Shown piece by piece: positions 1 through 10,407 of a stretch of DNA of 64,000 nucleotides (positions within the stretch are counted from its first letter, which is position 1; each line of letters starts with the position of its first letter). Made by a program: the position numbers and the translations under genes. The DNA is taken from NCBI GenBank assembly GCA_022818135.1, contig JAFMSR010000007.1, positions 27,925,980-27,989,979 on the forward strand, read 5' to 3'. This DNA is from Saxidomus purpurata. Its lineage: Eukaryota > Mollusca > Bivalvia > Venerida > Veneridae. Under the pieces are notes generated by a model, which saw nothing but the letters and a program-made list of their open reading frames with translations, was not told the DNA's origin and did not search any database.

Positions 1-55
1 TTTCTCAAAAAACAATTCTATAGTTTTAAACTAACTACAATCATGCCATTTGCAG

Positions 56-211
56 GGAATGGACAAAGCAATCAAGGCAAACATCGAACAAGAGATTACA
101 CAGAAGGTGAAATCCGTCGAGGCCAAGTCATTCAGTATTGTCAGTGCACCTTCAACATCAGAAAACAAATCAAAACAGTCTAATGATGCTGTAAAGATAA
201 AAAGCAAATAA
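56..211 (+). CDS. Terminal coding exon of an unidentified gene (partial)
   Basis: A splice acceptor (TTTGCAG, AG at 54-55) is followed by an open frame starting GGA ATG GAC and ending at TAA 209-211, about 51 codons. The peptide is lysine- and serine-rich, with an amphipathic start (MDKAIKANIEQEITQKVKSV) and a polar tail ending in KIKSK. I do not recognise the family. The composition looks like the charged, disordered C-terminus of a larger protein whose other exons lie upstream of the window. The reading phase (0) is chosen because it gives the longest clean frame directly after the acceptor. An internal ATG lies at 59, but nothing suggests that this is a gene start. The alternative is a chance open frame after a chance AG. 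Confidence 0.5.
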   Translation, partial: GMDKAIKANIEQEITQKVKSVEAKSFSIVSAPSTSENKSKQSNDAVKIKSK

Positions 212-212
212 A
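207..212 (+). terminator. Possible polyadenylation signal AATAAA overlapping the stop codon
   Basis: AATAAA overlaps the TAA stop of the terminal exon. A signal this close would give an almost absent 3' UTR, so a site further downstream is equally possible. Confidence 0.25.
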
Positions 213-277
213 GTGAAACATATAAACATGTATTTTTTTATCTATTGTTAAGTCTTTTGTTTATTTCTTTTACCATC

Positions 278-476
278 TTCATGGTCAATTGGTTTGAGCC
301 GCTGACTTGAGATCAGTGTAACCTCTCGTAGATTGAGGGCCAAGTGTTCGTGCCCTGCTACCGTCCATGTCTCTTAATGTGAGAAAGTTGGCAGTTTCTT
401 ACGGAGGATCGGAGCCTAGTACTGGTTTTACCCAGGAACAATTGTCAGGTAAACTGTGTGCCTGTTAAAATAACTA
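278..476 (+). mobile_element. SINE family A, copy 1
   Basis: A tRNA-like head (TGGTCAATTGGTTTGAGCCG) is followed by AGGTTACA- and TTCGTGCCCTGC-like text and then a body with AGAGACAT- and GAGAAAGTTGGC-like segments. The same element recurs in reverse orientation near 15772-15997, 30240-30370 and 39857-40090, which is what identifies it as a dispersed SINE. It is a diverged copy with no clear target duplication. Confidence 0.6.
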
Positions 477-1889
477 AGGATAGAACAGAATAATAACATC
501 AACCTCTGTTTATATTCTTAGCCTGTCTAAGCACAATGACGTGTTCAGGGTAAGCTATTGTGACACACCTCATCCTATGTTAGGGGTCTGTCAACAAGTT
601 TTGAAACAAAATCTCCGCTGAAACTACTCTGTGGGAGCAAATGAAACTTTGCATTGCATGATCTTCATTCAAGAGAAGTTAAATACCTTGTCAAAAAACA
701 ATTCGCTGGTATGGTATGGAGTAATTTTTGTTGTACAAAAAAAATGTAGCAAAAAAACCTGTATTATAATAATAATAAAAGCTTTATTTACCAAAGATGA
801 CACATTTAGACATATGAAAACATATTCTAATTTTCAATATGGCCTACAAAGTAAAGAAACAAAAGAAAAAGCATTATACTTAAAATAAATCACCTGTTAA
901 AGTTAACTCTAGACGGACACATTTACATAGATAAGACTATTAAGCCCAGGTGAGTGATATGGGGCTCTCATTGCCCTTTTGTTATAATCAGTACATAGAA
1001 AATTAAGGAGGTGGTAATTTGCCTGAAAATAGTTCTGTTGTCCAGAGAAGTCTGTGATCATGAATAACTGATTAAATGTTTTCATGCCGTCAAAGGAACA
1101 AATTAATTTAACAAATTCAATTAAGGTTACTGGTTCATAAAAATCTGATTTGCATAAATTTAATAAGCTTAAACCTTTGTGTTTGTATTGTTCATATAAA
1201 TGTTTTTAATTAATTCTACTTATGAGCTGTTAATTCAGGTACACAATGTCAAAAATAAGAACTTGACTGAATTAGTGTTATTAAAAAAAATTATCAAAAA
1301 GTTGGTACCATATTTAACTACCTTATTTGAAGAAAGTTAAAATCTAGTGTTCTCTTCCAATGTTAGAATTTTGTCAGATTAATTTTCCTTTTAAGCATAG
1401 AAATTTATGGTAAAGTTTCTTTCTTATTCAGTATTTTAGGAATCATTAATATACACAAGGGAGACAATTCCCATGACTCCATTTGACAGATTAATGTCCT
1501 TTTTCAGTTAAATTTCCAGTAAACTCTAGATATATTTGTAACTGTTCTAGGAACTGACTTACAACATGAAATACATAATTACTTCTGTATCAAAATCTAC
1601 ACATTGGGGGAAAAATTTTCATATTTCCATTTTGAATCATAGCAGAATTATGCCCAGTTTCCAAGTTTGAATTAAGTCATTTGTACATGACTGTATAAGT
1701 TTATGTTGGGGGAGTCCTCTTCTGATGGATTTTTTGTTTGCCAACTGTTTTATATATTTCACTATTCCTGGGCAAATATAAATATCAAATCATTTCCCTT
1801 CTAGAACCAGTCAGAGCTGGATGTTTAATAAGAGTTATTGCTCCTGAGATATTGAAGTTTCCGTTACACTATGGTGGTAATTTTGTACA

Positions 1890-2620
1890 TTTTTAACTCT
1901 ACTGGACAAAATCCAGCAGAGCTGCCATAGTGGTTTGACCGTCGTCCATCTGTCCGTAAACTTTTCCTTGATAGCACTCTACAGGTCGCAGTATTCATCT
2001 GACTTCGATGAAACTTGCTGATTAGGATCCCTACAACTTGTAGATGTTCCCTATTGTCCTTGGAGTCAGTGAGTCAAAAGTCAAGGTCACAGTGACCTCC
2101 GATAGCAGTTCCTTGATAACACTCTACAGGTCACAATTTTCATTCAACTTTCAACAAACTTGCTCAGAAGGTTCCCTGCAATATGTAGATAATCCCTATA
2201 GTTTTCGGGGTCAGTGTGTCAAAGGTCAAGGTGACAGTGACCTCGATTGGATTTTCCTTAATAACGCTCTAGGGGTCACAGTTTTCTTTCAGCTGTCATC
2301 AGACTTGCTCAAAAGGTTCCCTGTGACATGAAGATGTTCCCTATTGATTTTTAGGGGTAGTGGGTGAGAGGTCAAGGTCACAGTGACCGAACTTTGAAAA
2401 TCTTTTCCGCTTAGATCTATTTGACCCACAGTCTTCAAATTTCATAGGATGATTGGTCTTACTGAGTAGATGATCCCTACTGTGTTTTGGGTCAGTGGGT
2501 CAAGGTCACAGTGAACTCTGTTAGCTTTTTATTTGTTACATTGCAAAAGATTTTCACAAAACTTACTCATGACAATCCAGTCAGACAGACCAGTAGAGCA
2601 ATACTGGTCCAAAACTCTTG
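1890..2620. repeat. Degenerate tandem repeat, ~140-150-bp unit
   Basis: At least four imperfect units each carry the phrases CCTTGATAACACTCTACAGG, AAACTTGCTCAGAAGGTTCC and GTCAAGGTCACAGTGACC. The open frames across it are by-products of the repeat. Its structure resembles the repeated core of the element at 24136-25445, but I could not find terminal inverted repeats. Confidence 0.65.
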
Positions 2621-2754
2621 TTATTATTTCACAATAATGTTGTCTTTTCATTCTGGCTGTTGTTGCACTCATTCAGAAAACAGATAAACAGGTATCATAT
2701 CATGTCTGTAAGAATTAAACTTATTCCTGAAATATTAGTAATAAACAACTTACC

Positions 2755-2965
2755 AGGGGTTGCAGTAGTAGCATATTCACTTTAGGATGACAGGGTCATG
2801 GGTTCAATCCCCACCAGTGCCATATAGTTGTGTCCATCAGAAGACAAAATAATTCTACATTGCCTCTCTCTCTTCAAGGTTGATCCCATCTGGAGTGAGT
2901 CTTCAGAGCAATTTATATATGTTGTAACAACATGTTTTGCGGATAAATAAAATTAGAATAAATTG
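2755..2965 (+). mobile_element. SINE family B, copy 1
   Basis: This tRNA-related SINE has a B-box-like GGGTTCAATCCCC and a body with TTCTACATTGCCTCTCTCTC, GGTTGATCCCATCTGGAGTGAG and GAGCAATTTATAT, ending in an AATAAA-rich tail. Close relatives lie at 19971-20165, 53410-53640 and 56803-56943, all in the same orientation. Confidence 0.75.
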
Positions 2966-3529
2966 AATGACTTACCAATGAGACACATGGTTAAGCCATA
3001 AACTTAATTGGAAACACTTGTCCCAAATGCACACATTCTACCGCTAACTGTAGCGTAAATTTAATTCATAATTTTAAAAACATTTAAATGTTACTCAACA
3101 CTTCCTCTTTGATGGGATTTAAAGTTTATAAATTGTTTTCAATTAATGTTAAATTATTTTGTATGCAGTTTTTAGGTTTATGAAAATACATACACTGAAT
3201 AAAAAGTTACTTGACAAATTTCTATAGACAGTCTATTTACATGAAAATTTTGAGTATTACATACAAATCAGGGCAGCCATATACTGTATGAGATGTTGTA
3301 TCATGGTTGTGGGCTACTTTAGAGCAAACTATGAATTTGCTTTGTGCAAGTGGGCGGGGCTTAAAACTGCACTCTATCTGAAATAGAGCATATTTTCAAT
3401 AGAATAGTATAGGAAAACTCAGATAGATTAAAAATTATAAAGCTGTGTCAATATTGCCACTTTTAGACATAAACAAAATAAATGAACTGTGACAAACACC
3501 TTCTGATTCTCCTCTTCTTCTCAGCATGT

Positions 3530-3916
3530 TCATAATTTTTAGTTTTACCTTTACATACCATTACTTTATAAATTTCTTGACATGCTCATAGTTTGACCTT
3601 TACCATACCATTACTTTATAGATTGTTGGCATGTTAATAGTTTTACTTTTATCATACCATTACTTTATAGATTGCTCGGCATGTTCATAGTTTTACCTTT
3701 ACCATACCATTACTTTATAGATTGCTCGGCATGTTCATAGTTTTACCATACCATTACTTTATAGATTGCTTGGCATGTTCATAGTTTTACCTTTACCATA
3801 CAGTTACTCTATAGATTGCTCGGCATGTTCATAGTTTTAGCTTTACCATACCATTAGTTTATAGATTGTTGGCATGTTTATAGTCTTACCTTTACCATAC
3901 CATTACTTTATAGATT

Positions 3917-3963
<47 letters not shown>

Positions 3964-5267
3964 TGGCATGTTCATAGTTTTACCTTTTACCATACCATTA
4001 CTTTATAGATTGCATGGCATGTTCATAGCCCCCCCCCCCCCCCCTTTTCCACCTTTACCATACCATTACTTTATAGATTGCACAGCATGTTTATAGTTTT
4101 ACCTTTACCATATCATTACTTTATAGATTGTTGGCATGTTTATAGTCTTACCTTTACCATACCATTACTTTATAGATTGCTTGGCATGTTCATAGCTTTA
4201 CCTTTACCATACCATTACTTTATAGATTGCATGGCATGTAAATAGTTTTACTTTTACCATACCATTACTTTATAGATTGTTGGCATGTTTATAGTCTTAC
4301 CTTTACCATACCATTACTTTATAGATTGCTCGGCATGTTCATAGCTTTACCTTTACCATACCATTACTTTATAGATTGCATGGCATGTAAATTGTTTTAC
4401 TTTTACCATACCATTACTTTATAGATTGTTGGCATGTTTATAGTCTTACCTTTACCATACCATTACTAAATAGATTGCTCGGCATGTTCATAGTTTTACC
4501 ATACCATTACTTTATAGATTGCTTGGCATGTTCATAGTTTTACCTTTACCATACAGTTACTCTATAGATTGCTTGGCATGTTCATAGTTTTACCTTTACC
4601 ATACCATTAGTTTATAGATTGTTGGCATGTTTATAGTCTTACCTTTACCATACCATTACTTTATATCCCCCCCCCACCCTCCCCCCAACCATACCATTAC
4701 TTTATAGATTGCTCGGCATGTTCATAGTTTTACCTTTACCATACCATTACTTTATAGATTGCATGGCATGTTCATAGTTTTACCTTTACCATACCATTAC
4801 TTTATAGATTGCTCGGCATGTTCATAGTTTTACCTTTACCATATCATTACTTTATAGATTGTTGGCATGTTTATAGTCTTACCTTTACCATACCATTACT
4901 TTATAGATTGCTCCGCATGTTCACAGCTTTACTTTTACCATACCATTACTTTATAGATTGCATGGCATGTAAATAGTTTTACTTTTACCATACCATTACT
5001 TTATAGGTTGTTGGTGGCTTATGTTTATAGTCTTACCTTTACCATACCATTACTTTATAGATTGCTCCGCATGTTCATAGCTTTACCTTTACCATACCAT
5101 TACTTTATAGATTGCATGGCATGTAAATAGTTTTACTTTTACCATACCATTACTTTATAGATTGTTGGCATGTTTATAGTCTTACCTTTACCATACCATT
5201 ACTTTATAGATTGCACAGCATGTTAATAGTTTTAGCTTTACCATACCATTACTAAATAGATTGCTCC
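3530..5267. repeat. Satellite array, ~50-bp monomer with higher-order structure
   Basis: About 34 monomers of the form CCATACCATTACTTTATAGATTG + (CTCGG/TTGG/CATGG)CATGTTCATAG + TTTTACCTTTA. Three monomer variants, marked by GTTGGCATGTTTATAGTCTTA, GCTCGGCATGTTCATAGCTTTA and GCATGGCATGTAAATAGTTTTA, recur in that order as a ~150-bp unit. A longer block, including the odd variants CAGTTACTCTATAG and CCATTAGTTTATAG, is repeated about 756 bp apart (3722-3915 and 4478-4665). Poly-C runs interrupt the array at 3919-3963, 4029-4044 and 4666-4686. No gene is seen within it. Confidence 0.9.
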
Positions 5268-7125
5268 AAACTGGTAGGGGAGGGGCAATACATTTAATAC
5301 TTGTTTTTCTTCTTGAAAGATCCATGCAAGTAACTGTTGGCAAGGAATATACAGTGGTTGATTAAGTGTAAACAATCAGTCAGATCTCCTTTGTAGTAGC
5401 CTAGGGTATGTTAATGGGAAAGTACATCAAGTGGATCAAGCAAAACACTTTGCATGCTGCTAGATATAAATCAAATATGAAAAGTTCAGCAAGTTTAAAC
5501 AATACAGGATAGCAATTTTCCTGTTGTAAAGTTGTGCTGTTTTTTCTAATATGTTCAAACTGTTTTATCTGGGCCTTGCTACCAGGCTATATGGTAATGA
5601 TATACTTCAACTGTATGCAGAATACTTTCAGTCCTATATGGCAAAGGGAGTGAACTTTGTGACAAAGACACAAACTTGAAGACTGAATGACCGTCTACTT
5701 TTGTCAGATCTATCATTCCTCCTTAATAAGCACTTCTTCCATTCAACATTTTGTTCATATTTTCATATGTCTGGATTTATTAAATAGAGATCTGTTTTTT
5801 TTTCTGGTATTATACATGTATTTAAATAGGTATTAGGTATTGCAATCTTTTGATGTATTTAGTCTGATAATGTGGTTGGATACATTGCCAAGAAGGTAAT
5901 GTCCCCATTTCGGTGACTTTATGCATGGGCGAGGGGAAGAGGGTCAGAGACTTCAGCAAGATAATGGGGGAAACAACGGTACATGCTTGTACTTTGTATA
6001 TAAGATGTAAGTAGAATTTCCTGTTATTTTTAAGTTCATGGCATACCTATACAGCTTGGTGTAATACTGATGCATACTTTGTATAACTTTTGTATTCAGC
6101 TACCACAGTTTTGCAACAATTCTTTAACACATGCATTCTGTGGTCTATTTGACATTCTAGCTAGTTGAACAATGTATTTTGAAACACCAACTGCTGTCAC
6201 AGGAACCGCAGTACACCAAACAATTGTTTCGCAATCATATATTACTCATAAATGTTTTCTGAACCTTTGACAAGCAAATAAGTACATTGTACATTAAATT
6301 TAGGATAAGTTATGGATAGAGTAATGTTTGGGAGAATAATTTCCATGTTTCGAGGACAGTGTAGGCTCCGAGAAATGACGTTATTATTTAAGGCAACAGC
6401 ACTCTATTTTGTATTATGGTACATTTGCTCTGTTGCGCTATTGTAACTGTTTTCCTATAGATATAACGCAGTAGCCGTAATACAATGTGACATAATTGAT
6501 GTAACAGATACTAGTACATGTGTTACAGTAACTGACAAAAGTTTACCACCACAAACATCCGAGTTTGTTTTCCCAAATACTGCATGTAACTGTTGTTTTT
6601 TTTTCTTTTATTGCTTAATTATATAATAGAGATCGGATACTAACTTATAGAGATCCTTTAGTATTTACAATCATTTGACAAACGTTTTTGTCGAAAAAAA
6701 ATTAAACACTCTTTACTTAAACTTTTGAGCTTGCAGAAATTAACATAAGCAAATAATTAACATAAATGGATTTTTAACTGTCTCTCATTAGATCAGAGTT
6801 CATTAATGGATTTTTAACCTTCTCGTATTAGATAGCAGTTCCACTAACGTTAATTACACTTATAAATAATTAATTATTAATGGATTCACTAACTAGTATC
6901 TCATTACTAGATTGCTTTAACATCTATTTTTCTCGTATTTTTATTTAACAATTTACGTAAGTGACATGTAAACATAATTATGTTTAATACATACCATAGG
7001 TACTGAATCATTATAAACATCCTACAGTGAAATACTGTGATACTGTACTATCAGCAGTTGGCTATTATAAACTTCAAACAGTATTGTAAATAAGAGACTG
7101 AAGTGTTAGCAGAGGGATAATTGCG
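5268..7125. other. AT-rich non-coding stretch with no recognisable feature
   Basis: No open frame with coding character, no tandem array and no clear terminal-repeat element was found. A short stretch near 6370-6460 (GCACTCTATTTTGTATTATGG and what follows) resembles 42290-42350, so a dispersed repeat fragment is probably present. Confidence 0.5.
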
Positions 7126-7223
7126 TGCTGTAACTATGTCAGAACTGTGAATGATTTATAAGGCTGCGGATCAATCAAAATAACTGGCTGCTGAACCAAC
7201 ATATCTCTTCGCTGCACATACCA
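7126..7223 (+). ncRNA. Candidate non-coding 5' exon (possibly SARM1)
   Basis: A short segment ends at a near-consensus donor, CCA followed by GTAAGT at 7224. SARM1 needs at least one upstream non-coding exon, because its first coding exon begins at a splice acceptor. This is one of two candidates. Nothing in the sequence proves transcription, and the start shown is arbitrary. Confidence 0.15.
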
Positions 7224-8221
7224 GTAAGTGTGATGTATTCATATTACATGTTTTCATTTATTATGAAATGTATAAGCAGTTTGTTTATGAAATAATATCT
7301 GTTCAGGAGTTGTTTATTGAATGTGAAAACAGAGCACTGAAAAGGATGCTATTTCATTACTATGTAATAACATGACCAGATATTACAAAAGGTGAATGCA
7401 GGCAATAAGCCTTACTTTCTATGCTGATATTGAGATATGTTGCACAATATGACGTCTTTCCAAAGGCATATCGGTTTTTGCATTGTTTATTGCATAATAA
7501 AGCATATCTTCTATTTGTATATAGAGATAAAATCGTCCTGTTTAGAATTTATTTAAATAAATAGAACTGTAGTCTTAAGTAAATTTACTACAGTTCGTTT
7601 AACATAATGTGACAGTGATGTCTTACAGATATATGCATACACAAAAACCACTGACAAAACAAAAAGCTTGGATCCTTACAGTAACTGATGATTCAACGCA
7701 ATCTGCAGTATAACTGTCACACTATCTTACATACACTGTAGATTTTTAAAAAATACTGTAAAAGGTGGTGTTATTTGCAAGGTCATTGTTTTTGCTATTT
7801 TTTATTAATTGCCACCTTGCAAACTCATCAATCAGTCTTAAATTTATGTCTTAAGATTTGATTATTGTTTCTGTAACTCCAAACATGCTCATTAAAAAAA
7901 AAATAATGCAATAAATAAACAATAACGGTTTTAAATAAGTAGACATTTACAGCATGTTAATAAGTCATGTGTTTGACAGTTTTATGTCATGTATACATTA
8001 AATTACTGGTTAGTTTGTTACTTCCTGTGTAAATTTTAATTGGACTTCATTGTATTTATAAACAACATGTAAAAAATTACAATATCAATTAGGGCTATAA
8101 TGAATACACTAAGGGGCGAATACGATACGTATCACGAAGACAGGGTGATGAATACGAATATTTATTCATGAATATGAATACTATACTAAAAGTTTTATCA
8201 ATTACGGTAAATCTTTCCGTG

Positions 8222-8632
8222 CACATCATGATGAGCAAATGGTTCTGTGCACATTATAAATGGTTCCCTGCATATCATGATGTGCAAATGGTTCTGTGCA
8301 CATTATGATGAACAAATGGTTCATTCCCTGCACATCATAATGGGCAAATATGGTTCTGTGCACATTATGATGGGCAAATGGTTCCCTACACATCATGATG
8401 GGCAAATATTGTTCTGTGCACACCATGATGGGCAAATGGTTCTGTGCACATCATAATGGGCAAATGGTTCTGTGCACATTATGATCTGCAAATGGTTCTG
8501 TGCACATTATGATCTGCAAATGTTTCTGTGCACATCATAATGGGCAAATGGTTCTGTGCACATTATGATCTGCAAATGGTTCTGTGCACATTATGATCTG
8601 CAAATGGTTCTGTGCACATTTTGATGATCATT
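8222..8632. repeat. Minisatellite, ~28-bp unit, ~14 copies
   Basis: Consensus about ATGGTTCTGTGCACATTATG + ATGGGCAA. Units differ at a few positions (ATCATAATGGG, ATTATGATCTGC). Because the unit length is not always a multiple of three, it creates open frames on both strands that are not genes. Confidence 0.9.
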
Positions 8633-8726
8633 CTGTGCCATCAAAATTGAAAGATTTGACTTATCCTACACAGTGGTCTTTTCACTTTTTTGTGCTTTTG
8701 TTAAAGTCACAACATAGGAGCTCGAG

Positions 8727-9300
8727 GTCGGGATTATGCTTTTCCGGCTTTGTTTTGTCTTTTTACATTTATTTAAGAACCAAGCTAACAAAATATGATC
8801 TTATTTTCCCCGGATCTTAACTTTCATATTTTACCACTGAAGTACCCAGTATACTGAATAAAGAAAAGGAGTGACTCCGCCATGTTATCCAACACAAACT
8901 GCTAAGAGTTACGTCCCTCTAAAACTGGTTCTCCGTCTACCAATGTGATGCAACATGGAACCGGAACCTCTACATGTAAACATAGTGTGGTGGCATTTCA
9001 AAAACTGCCGGAACGTTTTTTTTGTTTAATGTGTGTATGGACTATTATCTTGCCATACCATTTGAACAAATTTAGCACACTGTCCATGAGTGTTGCGAAA
9101 AAATATAATGAAATAATTTTTTAAAAAAGGGACTTTGTGTTGGATAACATGGCGGATGTCACTCCTTTTCTTTATTCAGTATACTAGGTACTTCAGCGGT
9201 AAAATATGAAAGTTAAGATCCAGGGAAAGTAAGATCTATTTTGTTAGCTTGGTTCTTAAATAAATGTAAATAACAAAACATAGCCGAGCTAATCCCCCCT
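8727..9300. mobile_element. Fold-back (long inverted repeat) element
   Basis: The left arm (about 8727-8899) and right arm (about 9131-9300) are inverted copies over ~170 bp, with matching phrases such as TTATTTAAGAACCAAGCTAAC, TTAACTTTCATATTTTACC and AAAAGGAGTGAC. The spacer is about 230 bp and holds no open frame. This is typical of a MITE or foldback element. No clear target duplication was found. Confidence 0.8.
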
Positions 9301-9557
9301 CAGCCCATGTCACAACTGCTAGACTGGCCATCTGAAGAGATAAAAATGTTAAACATCAGTTTGCATTGAAGTAACTCCTGATACATGACAAGCATTGCAT
9401 GCAAAAATTTAAAAAAAGTATATAGGATTATTGAGAAATGACATTTAAAAGCAAAGATTTTAAATCAGTGTACACTTACATTTATTTGACTTTTTAGAAT
9501 CTATTTTTCTTAGATGCAACAATTAACAGTTATTGTAGATTAGGTTTATCCTGTTTG

Positions 9558-9785
9558 AAGTTATATTACCCTTTAAAATGGTCACATTGTTTTATAGTTA
9601 AGAATGATGCTCAAAACACATTGAAAGGGTGGATTATTTATTTTTGACTAGGATAGTCAAAAAAGATTTATACAGATTTCCTTTATATTCAATGTGAAGG
9701 AAACTGATATATTACAGATCGTTATTTTTGGGTTAATGTTTTATTTAAAATTTTGATGGTCACTTTGAACGGTAATATCACTTTA
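9558..9785. mobile_element. Small MITE-like element
   Basis: GTTATATTACCCTTTAAAATGGTCAC near the left end is inverted as TGGTCACTTTGAACGGTAATATCAC at the right end, about 225 bp apart. There is no coding content. The arms are short and diverged, so the call is tentative. Confidence 0.45.
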
Positions 9786-9796
9786 ACCATTTCCTA

Positions 9797-9900
9797 CAGG
9801 CAGCAAGTGATTCTGTCTTGTGACCAGTGTAGATCATGATTAGCCTACTTATTCATGGTCTCTGATCATGATCTGCACTGTTCTCTTTATAGTCAGTTGA
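9797..9900. mobile_element. Dispersed repeat family C, partial copy
   Basis: GCAGCAAGTGATTCTGTCTTGTGACCAGTGTAGATCATGA and ATCATGATCTGCACTGTTC are shared with elements at 31035-31245, 37505-37715 and 41800-41965. This copy lacks the terminal GATGGACAAGTCCAT to GGGTTAA part. Confidence 0.6.
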
Positions 9901-10196
9901 AAATTTCGCGGCATTGAATAATCCAGCATTCCCATTTTAGAAATTGATCATTGAGAAAAGTAACAATAATGTTAAAATTCAGACATTTTATACAAATTAG
10001 TCCAACATAACCTAATTACAATAGATACTGATCTATATGACATTAAAGAGACATTTTCCATGACAATATCTTTCAAGTCATCTAGTGTTACTTATACATT
10101 CAAAAAGGTGTTACAGTGATATAAAATGTCTATAAATTATTTATCTTTGCTTGATATTGAATTATATAGTATTATAGTATAGAATTTTCCCCCTAG

Positions 10197-10407
10197 GAAA
10201 ACCATACTCATGCAAGTCTTGGAAAAGAAATAGGAAATTTGGAAAGTGGACTGGTTATAGGAAAGTTATCAAGAGAGAATCAATACCTCACTAGTAATAA
10301 CAGAGACCCAGACCAAAAAATCAATGTGCTGTCAAATGAAATACTTTCTTGCTGGTATTGAAAAAAACATGGAAGCATGCAAGTGGAGATCACAGTTGGA
10401 TATAAAG
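10197..10407 (+). ncRNA. Candidate exon of unknown gene (possibly SARM1 5' UTR)
   Basis: A good acceptor (TTTTCCCCCTAG) and a strong donor (ATAAAG followed by GTATGT) bound 211 bases. One frame from the first base is open for about 54 codons (ENHTHASLGKEIGNLESGLV...) before a TGA. The composition is less repetitive than the surroundings. It could be a 5' non-coding exon of SARM1, a poison or alternative exon, or part of a lncRNA. The peptide matches no family I know. Confidence 0.3.

Noticed and set aside
8226..8456. Open frames on both strands with HHDGQ/AHYD repeats
   Set aside because: Produced by the 28-bp minisatellite; no start context or family match.
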